NCBI RefSeq assembly: GCF_013114835.1
Contig: NZ_JAAVLW010000003.1
Coordinates: forward strand, 496,001 to 560,000
DNA length: 64,000 nucleotides
Reading direction: 5' to 3'
From: Bradyrhizobium archetypum
GTDB lineage: Bacteria > Pseudomonadota > Alphaproteobacteria > Rhizobiales > Xanthobacteraceae
The notes below the pieces were generated by a model. The model was not told the DNA's origin. It ran no database searches and saw nothing but the letters and a program-made list of their open reading frames with translations. Shown here in pieces: positions 28,134 to 37,865 of the stretch. How positions within the stretch are numbered: position 1 is the stretch's first letter; each line of letters opens with the position of its first letter. The translations under genes and the position numbers were made by a program.

Positions 28134-29591
28134 CTAGCGCTGCGGTCGGTGGCTGCGGTTCGGTTGATTATTCGGACGGCTCTCGCGATGCAAGAAGGCG
28201 ACGCCTTGAATGCCTTCGCTATGGCCGGCCTGGCCCTTGCCGCCCTGCTGCGCCGAACGCGGCTGCTCATGCCGGCTCGGCTGCGACGGCGCATTATTAC
28301 CACCACCGCGGCGACGTCGGCGAGGGCCTTTTCCGGCTTGCGCCGGTTCATTGGAACGGCCGCCATGGGCGCGAGGCGCGGACCGCCCGTTCCGGTGCTG
28401 AGCAGAGTGATGCGGGGCTGCCGGCGCGGCGTCGCGGCTCCCCGGCGTGCGCCGGTCTTCCCGCGGCAGTGCGATGCGGATCAGCCGCTCGATGTCGCGC
28501 AGATATCCCATTTCCTCGGCACCCGCGATCAGCGAGATGGCAACGCCCTCGGCGCCGGCGCGGGCGGTGCGGCCGATCCGGTGGACATAGGTTTCAGGCA
28601 CGTTGGGCAGATCGAAATTCACGACATGGCTGATGCCGTCAACGTCGATGCCGCGGGCGGCGATGTCGGTGGCGACCAGGGTGCGGATCTCGCCGGAGCG
28701 GAACGCTGCCAGCACGCGTTCCCGGTGGTTCTGCGACTTGTTGCCGTGGATGGCATTGGCTTCGATGCCGGCCTTGGCCAGCACCTTCACCACCTTGTCG
28801 GCGCCGTGCTTGGTGCGGGTGAACACCAGCGCGCGGTCGACCGCCTCCTGCTTCAGAAGCTGGGCCAGCACGGCCGGCTTGGCCGCGAAATCGACCTGGA
28901 TGATGCGCTGGGCGATTCGGTCGGCGGTCGAGGCCACCGGCGTCACCGCCACGCGGGCGGGGTCGCGCAGCATCGATTCGGCGAGTTCCGCGATGTCCTT
29001 CGGCATGGTGGCCGAGAAGAACAGCGTCTGCCGCTTGATCGGGAGTTTCGCGACAACTTTGCGGATGTCGTTGATGAAGCCCATGTCGAGCATGCGGTCG
29101 GCTTCATCGAGCACGAGGAACTCGACCTGGTTGAGCTTCAACCCGTTGCTCTGGACAAGATCGAGCAGCCGGCCGGGGGTTGCCACCATCACCTCGACGC
29201 CCTGCATCACCGAGCGGACCTGGCGGCCCATCGGCACGCCACCGATTGCCAGCGCCGAGGTCAGGCGGATGTGGCGGCCATAGGCGTTGAAACTGTCGAG
29301 GATCTGGCCGGACAACTCGCGGGTCGGCGACAGCACCAGCACACGGCAACTCTTCGGCTGCGGCCGGATGCGGTTCTCCAGAATCCGGTGCAGGATCGGC
29401 AGCGCAAATGCCGCGGTCTTGCCGGTGCCGGTCTGGGCGATGCCGACGACGTCACGGCCGGTCAATGCGATGGGGATGGTCTGAGCCTGGATGGGCGTGG
29501 GCGTGTGGTAGTTCTCTTCCTTGAGCGCACGCGAGATGGGATCGGCAAGGCCGAAATCCTGAAATGAGGTCAAAAGAGGGGTTCTTTCCAT
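28134..29591 (-). CDS. DEAD-box ATP-dependent RNA helicase (RhlE-like)
   Basis: This 485-residue RNA helicase unwinds RNA duplexes using ATP. Visible motifs are the Q-motif [10 protein letters not shown], motif I AQTGTGKT, motif II DEAD, motif III SAT, the second RecA domain, and motif [12 protein letters not shown]. The last roughly 110 residues are a disordered basic tail ([17 protein letters not shown], with many His, Gln and Ser), typical of RNA-binding extensions. The ATG at 29591 gives [14 protein letters not shown]; an upstream frame extension lacks a ribosome site. With infA and csp it suggests a cold or stress RNA-remodelling cluster. Confidence 0.93.
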   Translation of the reverse strand: MERTPLLTSFQDFGLADPISRALKEENYHTPTPIQAQTIPIALTGRDVVGIAQTGTGKTAAFALPILHRILENRIRPQPKSCRVLVLSPTRELSGQILDSFNAYGRHIRLTSALAIGGVPMGRQVRSVMQGVEVMVATPGRLLDLVQSNGLKLNQVEFLVLDEADRMLDMGFINDIRKVVAKLPIKRQTLFFSATMPKDIAELAESMLRDPARVAVTPVASTADRIAQRIIQVDFAAKPAVLAQLLKQEAVDRALVFTRTKHGADKVVKVLAKAGIEANAIHGNKSQNHRERVLAAFRSGEIRTLVATDIAARGIDVDGISHVVNFDLPNVPETYVHRIGRTARAGAEGVAISLIAGAEEMGYLRDIERLIRIALPREDRRTPGSRDAAPAAPHHSAQHRNGRSAPRAHGGRSNEPAQAGKGPRRRRRGGGNNAPSQPSRHEQPRSAQQGGKGQAGHSEGIQGVAFLHRESRPNNQPNRSHRPQR

Positions 29592-30146
29592 TAAAAAAGG
29601 CAGGCGCCCGGCTTCCATGGCCAGGAGCGCGCGAGGGTGTCTGAGACACCCGCGTGTTTGGGGCGTCGGTTTTGCTAGCTGAAGGGGGCAAGCCAGAAAC
29701 CGCAAAACGGGATCAGAACACGCGGCTCGCAGGAACCTGATGATTCTCTAGGTCACGTGGATCATATGGAGCAGTCCCGCCGCGCTTTCAAGGTAAAATC
29801 CTGCATACATCTCCGGCGCGGTTAAGAAATGACGGAATATCCGTGACTTATGGGCCGCATTGATGCTCGCTTGCGCATTTCGGCGACCAATTTTCGTGCA
29901 AGAAAATTAGACAAATTGCCTCTTTTGCCTAACAAAAGGACAGTCTGCCCGTATAGCATACATTTTTTCGGTCTAAATAATAGGCAGTTCTCTTGTCTCG
30001 GGCCAGCGGTTCGAGCGATTTCTCTAGCGATTCGATTGGCTTAACTCGTTTGCGGACCGTGGCATGGTTCTTGCGATTCCGTTAACCGCAGGCGGCCGTG
30101 GGGCCGTTCGCAGCGTTTCACGCCTGCGTCAGGGAGATGACATTTC
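29592..30146. promoter_or_regulatory. Divergent regulatory region between helicase and urtA
   Basis: This 555-bp stretch has no convincing gene. It holds the helicase promoter (minus) and the urtA promoter (plus). The section 29860-29990 is AT-rich and contains an inverted pair CTTGCGC...GTGCAAG (29871-29903, one mismatch) and a small hairpin CTTTTG/CAAAAG near 29923-29940. These are possible upstream activator sites, but they do not match a consensus I can name. A sigma-54-type element is listed separately. Confidence 0.55.
30060..30074 (+). promoter_or_regulatory. Sigma-54 (-24/-12) promoter upstream of urtA
   Basis: TGGCATGGTTCTTGC matches the sigma-54 consensus TGGCAC-N5-TTGC, with the invariant GG and GC separated by exactly 10 bases. 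It lies 72 bp before the urtA ATG. Sigma-54 promoters of urea and urease genes are activated by phosphorylated NtrC under nitrogen limitation, which fits the urt-ure cluster downstream. Confidence 0.8.
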
Positions 30147-31466
30147 ATGCTTACAAAATTGACTCGCGATATAGCGACGCTGAGCCGCCGCCGCTGGCTG
30201 GCGGCCACCGCCGGCCTGGTTTTGGGTCTGGCTGCGTTCTCGAACGCCAAAGCAGCGGACGACACCATCAAGGTCGGCGTACTGCATTCGCTCTCCGGCA
30301 CCATGGCCATCAGCGAAACTACGCTGAAGGACACGATTCTCTTCCTGATCGACGAGCAGAACAAGAAGGGCGGCGTGCTCGGTAAGAAGCTCGAAGCCGT
30401 CGTGGTCGACCCCGCCTCGAACTGGCCGCTGTTTGCCGAAAAGGCCCGCGAACTGATCACCAAGGACAAGGTTTCGGTGGTGTTCGGCTGCTGGACCTCG
30501 GTGTCGCGCAAGTCGGTGCTCCCGGTGTTCAAGGAGCTGAACTCGATCCTGTTCTATCCCGTGCAATACGAGGGTGAGGAGAGCGAGCGCAACGTGTTCT
30601 ACACCGGTGCTGCGCCGAACCAGCAGGCGATTCCCGCCGTCGACTATTTGATGAAGGACGAGAAGGTGAAGCGCTGGGTGCTGGCCGGCACCGACTATGT
30701 CTATCCGCGCACCACCAACAAGATCCTCGAAGCCTACTTGAAGTCGAAGGGCGTCAAGCAGGAAGATATCATGATCAACTATACGCCGTTCGGTCATTCC
30801 GACTGGCAGACGATCGTGGCCGACATCAAGAAGTTCGGCTCGGCCGGTAAGAAGACCGCGGTGGTCTCCACCATCAACGGCGATGCCAACGTTCCCTTCT
30901 ACAAGGAACTGGGCAACCAGGGCATCAAGGCGACCGACATTCCGGTTGTCGCGTTCTCGGTCGGCGAAGAAGAGCTCGCCGGTATCGATACCAAGCCGCT
31001 GCTCGGCCATCTCGCCGCCTGGAACTACTTCCAGTCGATCAAGACGCCCGAGAACGACAAGTTCATCAAGGCCTGGCAGGCCTACACCAAGAATCCGAAG
31101 CGCGTGACCAACGACCCGATGGAGGCACACGTCATCGGTTTCGAAATGTGGGTCAAGGCGGTCGAGAAGGTGAAGTCGACCGATGCGGACAAGGTGATTG
31201 ACGCTCTCCCGGGCATCGAAGCCAAGAACCTGACCGGCGGCACCTCCAAGATGCTTCCGAACCATCACATCACCAAGCCGGTGTTCATTGGCGAAATCAA
31301 AGCCAACGGCCAATTCGACGTGGTGTGGAAGACCCCGGGCCTTGTCGCGGGCGACGCCTGGTCGAAGGAGCTCGAGGGCTCCAAGGACCTGATCGGCGAC
31401 TGGGTCGGCAAGAAGTGCGGCAACTACAACACCAAGACCAACAAGTGCGGCGGCCAGGGATCCTGA
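30147..31466 (+). CDS. urtA: Urea ABC transporter substrate-binding protein UrtA
   Basis: This 439-residue periplasmic binding protein of the branched-chain amino acid/urea type (Peripla_BP family) delivers urea to UrtBC. An N-terminal signal with SRRRWLAATAG (possible Tat) ends near SNAKAADD. The mature start TIKVGVLHSLSGTMAISET and the later FYPVQYEGEESERNVFYTG are strongly UrtA-like. AGGGAG lies about 10 bp before the ATG at 30147. It is the first gene of urtABCDE, behind a sigma-54 element. A long hairpin follows and separates it from urtB. Confidence 0.95.
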   Translation: MLTKLTRDIATLSRRRWLAATAGLVLGLAAFSNAKAADDTIKVGVLHSLSGTMAISETTLKDTILFLIDEQNKKGGVLGKKLEAVVVDPASNWPLFAEKARELITKDKVSVVFGCWTSVSRKSVLPVFKELNSILFYPVQYEGEESERNVFYTGAAPNQQAIPAVDYLMKDEKVKRWVLAGTDYVYPRTTNKILEAYLKSKGVKQEDIMINYTPFGHSDWQTIVADIKKFGSAGKKTAVVSTINGDANVPFYKELGNQGIKATDIPVVAFSVGEEELAGIDTKPLLGHLAAWNYFQSIKTPENDKFIKAWQAYTKNPKRVTNDPMEAHVIGFEMWVKAVEKVKSTDADKVIDALPGIEAKNLTGGTSKMLPNHHITKPVFIGEIKANGQFDVVWKTPGLVAGDAWSKELEGSKDLIGDWVGKKCGNYNTKTNKCGGQGS

Positions 31467-31524
31467 TCCCTGTCTGACCTGCAACGATAACTTCCAAGAG
31501 CTCTAACAAGAGAACTACAAGATC

Positions 31525-31554
31525 GGAGAAGGCGGCGCTGCCGCCGCCTTCTCC
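31525..31554 (+). promoter_or_regulatory. Perfect 13-bp hairpin between urtA and urtB
   Basis: GGAGAAGGCGGCG and its exact complement CGCCGCCTTCTCC flank a 4-base loop in the 112-bp urtA-urtB gap. No T-run follows, so it is more likely an mRNA-stabilising or processing hairpin, or a weak attenuator, giving more UrtA than membrane components. Confidence 0.7.
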
Positions 31555-31578
31555 CCACACTCCTGCCGGGGTCGTATC

Positions 31579-33192
31579 GTGTTTGCCACTTTACTTGATC
31601 GTCTTCGCGCGCTCCTGCTCGCGATCCTGTTGGCTGCGGCCTTCGCGCTGCCGGCGTTGGCCGAACCGTTCGAGGACGCGGTCGCCAAATTCGCCAATGA
31701 CGATTTTTCCGATACCGATGAGGCGATCGGCGCGGTCGCGACCTCGGGCAATCCGCTGGCATTTCCCATCATCAGCGCGCTGCAGGACGGTCGGCTGTCG
31801 GCCGATCCCGATACCAAGAAGGTTTTCGTCACCGGTGCCGACGGCAAGATCATCGATGCCGCAACCGGCGAGGCCGTCGACAAGCTGCCCGATAATGCCG
31901 CCGCCGTCCGCCTCAACAATCGCCTGCGCCGTGCCGTCGAGGCTGCGCTCGGCGGCCTGACGCTGTTATCGCCGGATCCGGCCAAGCGGATCGCGGCGGC
32001 GCAATCGGTCTTCAGGAGCCACGACGAGAGTGCGCTCGCTACGATCGACGGCGCGCTGGCCAAGGAGACCAACAAGGCGGTCAAGACGGCGTTCACTGAA
32101 GCCCGCGCCGCCATCCTGCTGTACAAGGCTGACGCCGCCGAAGTCGAAAAGCTCGAATCCGTCGCCATCGTCAAGGCGCGCGGCGACCAGGAGGCGATGG
32201 CCTTGCTCACGGGCCTGGGCAGCGACCTGCCGCCCAATGTCGCGCGCGCTGTGACAAGCGCGATGGCCTCGATTCAGAGCAATCTTGCGATGTGGTCGAT
32301 GGTGCAGAACGCCTGGTACGGCCTGTCGCTGGGCTCGGTGCTGCTGCTTGCCGCAATCGGCCTTGCCATCACCTTCGGCGTGATGGGCGTCATCAACATG
32401 GCCCATGGCGAAATGGTGATGTTGGGCGCCTACACCACCTTTGTGGTGCAGGAAGTCATTCGCAGCCGCTATCCCGGCCTGTTCGACTATTCGTTGCTGA
32501 TCGCGGTGCCGCTGGCATTCCTCGTTGCCGGCGCTGTCGGCGTCGCCATCGAGCGCGGCATCATCCGCTTTCTCTACGGCCGCCCGCTGGAAACACTGCT
32601 TGCGACCTGGGGCCTGTCGCTGGTGCTGCAGCAGGCCGTACGCACCATGTTCGGCCCGACCAACCGCGAGGTCGGCAACCCCGCCTGGATGAGCGGCGCG
32701 TTCGAGCTCGGGCAGATCACCATCACCTACAATCGGCTCTGGATCCTCTGCTTCACGCTGGCCGTTTTCGTCATCCTGCTCGCCATGCTGCGCTACACCG
32801 CACTTGGGCTCGAGATGCGCGCAGTGACGCAGAACCGCCGGATGGCGGCATCGATGGGTATCGCCACCTCGCGCGTCGATGCGCTGACCTTCGGCCTCGG
32901 CTCCGGCATTGCCGGCATCGCAGGCGTGGCGCTGTCGCAGATCGACAATGTCAGCCCCAATCTCGGCCAGAGCTACATCATCGACAGCTTCATGGTGGTC
33001 GTGTTCGGCGGCGTCGGTAATCTCTGGGGCACGCTGGTCGGCGCCTTCACGCTCGGCATTGCCAACAAGTTCCTGGAGCCGGTCGCCGGCGCCGTCCTCG
33101 GCAAGATCGCCATTCTGGTGCTGATCATCCTCTTCATACAGAAGCGTCCGCGCGGCCTGTTCGCGCTGAAGGGCCGGGCGGTGGAAGCATGA
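31579..33192 (+). CDS. urtB: Urea ABC transporter permease UrtB
   Basis: This 537-residue inner-membrane permease is of the LivH type. A signal-like helix (about 10-28) precedes an extracytoplasmic domain of about 210 residues unique to UrtB (starting EPFEDAVAKFANDDFS). The LivH core then has about eight helices, including GVMGVINMAHGEMVMLGAYT and a C-terminal FIQKRPRGLFALKGR. The start is a GTG at 31579 with GGGG upstream. It pairs with UrtC to form the channel. Confidence 0.94.
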   Translation: MFATLLDRLRALLLAILLAAAFALPALAEPFEDAVAKFANDDFSDTDEAIGAVATSGNPLAFPIISALQDGRLSADPDTKKVFVTGADGKIIDAATGEAVDKLPDNAAAVRLNNRLRRAVEAALGGLTLLSPDPAKRIAAAQSVFRSHDESALATIDGALAKETNKAVKTAFTEARAAILLYKADAAEVEKLESVAIVKARGDQEAMALLTGLGSDLPPNVARAVTSAMASIQSNLAMWSMVQNAWYGLSLGSVLLLAAIGLAITFGVMGVINMAHGEMVMLGAYTTFVVQEVIRSRYPGLFDYSLLIAVPLAFLVAGAVGVAIERGIIRFLYGRPLETLLATWGLSLVLQQAVRTMFGPTNREVGNPAWMSGAFELGQITITYNRLWILCFTLAVFVILLAMLRYTALGLEMRAVTQNRRMAASMGIATSRVDALTFGLGSGIAGIAGVALSQIDNVSPNLGQSYIIDSFMVVVFGGVGNLWGTLVGAFTLGIANKFLEPVAGAVLGKIAILVLIILFIQKRPRGLFALKGRAVEA

Positions 33193-33231
33193 TGGCGGTA
33201 TCAGCAACAAGCGCGTGTCGAGGCTCCCTTA

Positions 33232-33357
33232 CCTCTCCCGCTTGCGGGGGAGCTCGCAGCGCATCGAAGATGCGATGCGGGTGGGAGCTCTCTCCACACG
33301 AGCAGCGTCATTCGTGGCGACGCCCCCACCCCGGCCCTCCCCCGCAAGCGGGAGAGG
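33232..33357. repeat. Intergenic palindromic repeat, family B
   Basis: Perfect 21-bp inverted arms lie at 33232-33252 and 33337-33357 (CCTCTCCCGCTTGCGGGGGAG and its complement), with a partly self-complementary centre (CGCATC/GATGCG). The element occupies the urtB-urtC gap of 175 bp. Degenerate relatives occur at 37744-37779 and 44093-44130. Confidence 0.85.
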
Positions 33358-33367
33358 GAGTACGCCG

Positions 33368-34534
33368 ATGACACCGCACGTGCTGACGCGCTCGCTCGAT
33401 CGCAGCGCTTCCATCTTCATCCTGGTCGTCGCCGGCCTCGGCGTGCTGATCCCGCTGTCCAATCTGCTGCTGCCGGCGGGTTCGGCGCTGCAGGTGCCGA
33501 CCTATCTGGTCGCGCTGTTCGGCAAGTACGCCTGCTACGCTATTCTGGCGCTCTCGATCGACCTGATCTGGGGCTATTGCGGCATTCTCTCGCTCGGCCA
33601 TGGCGCGTTCTTCGCGCTCGGCGGCTACGCGATGGGCATGTATCTGATGCGCCAGATCGGCAGCCGCGGCGTCTACGGCAACCCGATCCTGCCTGACTTC
33701 ATGGTGTTCCTGAACTATCCGAAACTGCCGTGGTACTGGCACGGCTTCGACATGTTCTGGTTCGCAGCGCTGATGGTCATTGTTGTTCCCGGCCTGCTGG
33801 CATTCTGCTTCGGCTGGCTGGCGTTCCGCTCCCGCGTCACCGGCGTCTATCTGTCGATCATCACGCAGGCGATGACCTATGCGCTGCTGCTGGCATTCTT
33901 CCGCAACGATTTCGGCTTCGGCGGCAACAACGGCCTGACCGATTTCAAGGACATCCTCGGCTTCAATGTGCAGGCTGACGGCACCCGGGCCGCCCTGTTC
34001 GCGCTGAGTTGCCTCGCCTTGATTCTCGCGTTCCTGATCTGCCGGGCGGTGGTCACGTCAAAACTCGGCAAGGTATTGGTCGCGATCCGCGATGCCGAAT
34101 CGCGCACGCGCTTCCTCGGCTATCGCGTCGAATCCTACAAGCTGTTCGTGTTCACGCTGTCGGCCTGCATGGCCGGCGTTGCCGGTGCGCTCTACGTGCC
34201 GCAGGTAGGCATCATCAATCCGAGCGAATTCGCACCGGGCAATTCGATCGAGGCGGTGATCTGGGTCGCCGTCGGCGGCCGCGGCACGCTGGTTGGCGCT
34301 GCGCTCGGCGCTGTCGTCGTCAACTACGCCAAGACTTACTTCACCTCGGGCCCGCTGGCGCCGTACTGGCTGTTCATGCTTGGCGCGCTGTTCATCCTGG
34401 TGACGCTATTGCTGCCGAAGGGCATCGTCGGCACCTTCAATGCCTGGCGGGAGTCGCAGAAGGAAACCCAGGTGGCCAATGCCGAAAGTGCCGCGCTCGA
34501 AGACGGCGTCGGCGAACCGAAGCCCGCGGAGTGA
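33368..34534 (+). CDS. urtC: Urea ABC transporter permease UrtC
   Basis: This 388-residue LivM-type inner-membrane permease partners UrtB. It has about ten hydrophobic helices, the motif CGILSLGHGAFFALGGYAMG and a cytoplasmic loop VLVAIRDAESRTRFLGYRVE. I chose the ATG at 33368, just past repeat family B; the frame is open upstream, but that segment is repeat sequence. The C-terminal tail after the last helix is charged. urtD begins 4 bp after its stop. Confidence 0.94.
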   Translation: MTPHVLTRSLDRSASIFILVVAGLGVLIPLSNLLLPAGSALQVPTYLVALFGKYACYAILALSIDLIWGYCGILSLGHGAFFALGGYAMGMYLMRQIGSRGVYGNPILPDFMVFLNYPKLPWYWHGFDMFWFAALMVIVVPGLLAFCFGWLAFRSRVTGVYLSIITQAMTYALLLAFFRNDFGFGGNNGLTDFKDILGFNVQADGTRAALFALSCLALILAFLICRAVVTSKLGKVLVAIRDAESRTRFLGYRVESYKLFVFTLSACMAGVAGALYVPQVGIINPSEFAPGNSIEAVIWVAVGGRGTLVGAALGAVVVNYAKTYFTSGPLAPYWLFMLGALFILVTLLLPKGIVGTFNAWRESQKETQVANAESAALEDGVGEPKPAE

Positions 34535-34538
34535 GTCC

Positions 34539-35300
34539 ATGAGTGTGATGGAGGGAAGAACCACTTCGGCGCTGCTCTATCTCGACGGCGTGCACGTCTC
34601 GTTCGACGGCTTTCACGCCATCAACAATTTGTCGCTGACCCTTGAGGCCGGCGAGATGCGCGCCGTCATCGGCCCGAACGGCGCCGGCAAGACCACGATG
34701 ATGGACATCATCACCGGCAAGACCAAGCCCGACGAGGGCACGGTGCTGTTCGACGGCATGACCGATCTGACGCGGCTGGATGAGACCCATATCGCCGAAC
34801 TCGGCATCGGCCGCAAATTCCAGAAGCCGACGGTGTTCGAGAGCCAGACCATCGAGGACAATCTGTTGCTGGCCCTCAACGTCGATCACAGCGTCAAGGG
34901 CACACTGTTCTGGCGCGGCAACAGGGATGAATCCGAGCGAATCGATCGCGTGCTCGAAACCATCCGGCTAACCGATGCACGCAACCGGCTCGCCGGAAGC
35001 CTGTCGCACGGCCAGAAGCAGTGGCTGGAGATCGGCATGCTGCTGGCACAGGACCCAAAACTGCTGCTGGTCGACGAACCGGTCGCCGGCATGACCGACG
35101 TCGAGACCCATCAGACCGCGGAGCTCCTGAAGGCGATCAACAAGGAAAAGACGGTTATGGTCGTCGAGCACGACATGACCTTCGTGCGCGAGCTCGGTGT
35201 CAAGGTAACCTGCCTGCATGAAGGCACCGTGCTGGCGGAGGGGACTATCGATCAGGTCTCGTCTAATGAACGGGTGATCGAGGTTTATCTGGGAAGATAG
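34539..35300 (+). CDS. urtD: Urea ABC transporter ATPase UrtD
   Basis: This 253-residue LivG-type ATP-binding subunit has Walker A GPNGAGKTT, signature LSHGQKQWLE (the H variant usual for UrtD) and Walker B LLLVDEPVAGMTD, followed by the switch His in VEHD. It energises urea import with UrtE. The ATG at 34539 lies 4 bp after the urtC stop; a second ATG three codons later is possible. Confidence 0.95.
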   Translation: MSVMEGRTTSALLYLDGVHVSFDGFHAINNLSLTLEAGEMRAVIGPNGAGKTTMMDIITGKTKPDEGTVLFDGMTDLTRLDETHIAELGIGRKFQKPTVFESQTIEDNLLLALNVDHSVKGTLFWRGNRDESERIDRVLETIRLTDARNRLAGSLSHGQKQWLEIGMLLAQDPKLLLVDEPVAGMTDVETHQTAELLKAINKEKTVMVVEHDMTFVRELGVKVTCLHEGTVLAEGTIDQVSSNERVIEVYLGR

Positions 35301-35308
35301 GCGAATGG

Positions 35309-35350
35309 CGAGTAGCGAATGGAAAATCTCTTCAAGCTATTCGCTACTCG
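35309..35350 (+). repeat. Inverted repeat ahead of urtE
   Basis: CGAGTAGCGAAT (35309-35320) and its exact complement ATTCGCTACTCG (35339-35350) could form a 12-bp stem ending just before the urtE ribosome site (GAAAGG at about 35352-35357). The folded RNA would leave the site exposed at the base of the stem. It may be an interspersed repeat or influence urtE translation. Confidence 0.7.
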
Positions 35351-35363
35351 CGAAAGGCTAGCG

Positions 35364-36059
35364 ATGCTGGACGTAAAGAACATCAGCCTCTACTACGGCG
35401 CAGCGCAAGCGCTGCGCGGCGTCTCGCTGTCGGCGGAGCCGGGAAAGGTGACCTGCGTGCTCGGCCGTAACGGCGTCGGCAAGACTTCGCTGCTGCGCGC
35501 GCTCGTCGGCCAGTATCCGATCGCGGATGGCTCGATCACGCTCGACGGCAACGACATCACCGGCCTCAAGCCGTATGAGCGCGCGCGACGCGGCATCGGT
35601 TTCGTGCCGCAGGGCCGCGAGATCTTTCCGCTGCTCACGGTGGAGGAAAATCTCAAGACCGGCTTCGGGCCGCTCAAGCGCGACGACCGCTATATCCCCG
35701 ACGACGTGTTCTCGCTGTTTCCGGTGCTGAACACGATGCTCGGCCGGCGCGGCGGCGACCTCTCCGGCGGGCAACAACAGCAATTGGCGATCGGCCGGGC
35801 GCTGGTGATGCGGCCGAAATTATTGCTGTTGGATGAGCCGACCGAGGGCATCCAGCCCTCGATCATCAAGGATATCGGCCGCGCGATCTCCTACCTGCGC
35901 AGCCTCGGCAATATCGCAATCGTGCTGGTCGAACAATATCTCGACTTTGCCTGCGAGCTCGGCGACAATTTCGCGGTGATGGACCGCGGCGCGGTGAAAT
36001 ACGCCTGCGACCGCGCCAACCTCGATCCCGCCGAGATCAGCCGCCAGATGGCGCTGTAA
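35364..36059 (+). CDS. urtE: Urea ABC transporter ATPase UrtE
   Basis: This 231-residue LivF-type ATPase has Walker A GRNGVGKTS, signature LSGGQQQQLAIG and Walker B LLLLDEPTEGIQPS, followed by VLVEQYLDFA. I chose the ATG at 35364 (MLDVKNISLYYG) because GAAAGG precedes it and family members start this way; an upstream ATG at 35319 lies inside the inverted repeat. It is the last urt gene, 30 bp before ureD. Confidence 0.95.
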   Translation: MLDVKNISLYYGAAQALRGVSLSAEPGKVTCVLGRNGVGKTSLLRALVGQYPIADGSITLDGNDITGLKPYERARRGIGFVPQGREIFPLLTVEENLKTGFGPLKRDDRYIPDDVFSLFPVLNTMLGRRGGDLSGGQQQQLAIGRALVMRPKLLLLDEPTEGIQPSIIKDIGRAISYLRSLGNIAIVLVEQYLDFACELGDNFAVMDRGAVKYACDRANLDPAEISRQMAL

Positions 36060-36089
36060 GGCGGCGTCGAGCGTTGCGCTGGGGGACGG

Positions 36090-36926
<837 letters not shown>

Positions 36927-36948
36927 ATACAATCACCAGAGTGCTCGC

Positions 36949-37251
36949 ATGAATCTTTCTCCCCGCGAAAAGGACAAGCTGTTGATCTCGATGGCGGCCA
37001 TGGTGGCGCGCCGGCGGTTGGAGCGCGGCGTCAAGCTCAACCACCCCGAGGCGGTCGCCATCATCTCCGATTTCATCGTCGAGGGCGCGCGCGACGGCCG
37101 CACCGTCGCCGAACTGATGCAGGCCGGCGCGCAGGTGCTGACCCGCGCGCAGGTGATGGAGGGCATCCCCGAGATGATTCACGACATCCAGGTCGAAGCG
37201 ACATTTCCCGACGGCACCAAGCTCGTCACCGTGCACGAGCCAATCCGGTGA
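36949..37251 (+). CDS. ureA: Urease gamma subunit
   Basis: This is the 100-residue small structural subunit of urease. The sequence [40 protein letters not shown] and [16 protein letters not shown] end (here [20 protein letters not shown]) are diagnostic. Three copies combine with UreB and UreC in the (alpha-beta-gamma)3 cytoplasmic enzyme that splits urea into ammonia and carbamate. It lies 22 bp after ureD and is separated from ureB by a repeat. Confidence 0.97.
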   Translation: MNLSPREKDKLLISMAAMVARRRLERGVKLNHPEAVAIISDFIVEGARDGRTVAELMQAGAQVLTRAQVMEGIPEMIHDIQVEATFPDGTKLVTVHEPIR

Positions 37252-37272
37252 AGCGCACACGAACCATCAACA

Positions 37273-37363
37273 CCGTCATGCCCAGGCTTGTCCCGGGCAT
37301 CCACGTCTTTCTTTTCTGAGGCCGCAAAGACGTGGATGGCCGGGCCAAGCCCGGCCATGACGG
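37273..37363. repeat. Intergenic palindromic repeat, family C
   Basis: A 91-bp imperfect palindrome between ureA and ureB has outer arms CCGTCATG / CATGACGG, inner arms CCCGGGCATCCACGTCTT / AAGACGTGGATGGCCGGG (near-complementary) and a central loop. It interrupts the urease structural operon and would place a long hairpin in the ureAB mRNA. I recall this CCACGTCTT type as widespread in Bradyrhizobium and Rhodopseudomonas. Confidence 0.8.
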
Positions 37364-37388
37364 AGCAGGTAATACGAGGTACCCAGAC

Positions 37389-37694
37389 ATGATCCCCGGC
37401 GAACTCTTCATCAAGGACGGCGAGATCGAGCTCAATGCCGGCCGCAAGACCGTGACGCTCACCGTCGCCAACGCCGGCGACCGTCCGATCCAGGTCGGCT
37501 CGCACTACCATTTCTTCGAAACCAACCCCGCATTGAAATTCGACCGCAAAAAATCCCGCGGCATGCGCCTCGACATTGCCGCCGGCACCGCCGTCCGCTT
37601 CGAGCCGGGCCAGATCCGCGACGTACAACTCGTCGCGCTGGCGGGCAAGCGCACCATCTACGGCTTCCGCGGCGACGTGATGGGCAAGCTGTGA
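37389..37694 (+). CDS. ureB: Urease beta subunit
   Basis: This 101-residue structural subunit starts [19 protein letters not shown] and contains the conserved [11 protein letters not shown] and FEPGQ segments typical of UreB. It packs against UreC and helps position the active-site flap. The ATG at 37389 matches the family start; the frame upstream is repeat family C sequence. It is a separate gene, not fused to ureA. Confidence 0.97.
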   Translation: MIPGELFIKDGEIELNAGRKTVTLTVANAGDRPIQVGSHYHFFETNPALKFDRKKSRGMRLDIAAGTAVRFEPGQIRDVQLVALAGKRTIYGFRGDVMGKL

Positions 37695-37743
37695 TTTACA
37701 GGAACGCACAGTGATCTGCGGTGAGGTGAGCGCGCTGCCAGGG

Positions 37744-37779
37744 CTCCTTCTCCTTGCGGGCTAGGGTTGGGGAGAGGGG
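37744..37779. repeat. Degenerate fragment of repeat family B
   Basis: CTCCTTCTCCTTGCGGG and GGTTGGGGAGAGGGG resemble the two arms of the family B palindrome at 33232-33357, with the centre lost. It lies in the ureB-ureC gap. Confidence 0.45.
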
Positions 37780-37796
37780 TATCCGCGAGTCATGAT

Positions 37797-37833
37797 CTAT
37801 CGATTTCCGATTTCTCTATCGATTTCCGATTTC
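37797..37833. repeat. Two-copy tandem repeat before ureC
   Basis: CTATCGATTTCCGATTTC occurs twice (37797-37814 and 37816-37833) with one base between, 32 bp upstream of the ureC ATG. It may have arisen by slippage. Confidence 0.75.
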
Positions 37834-37865
37834 GCCAACAACGAGCGACAAGGCTGGAGCCTGAT

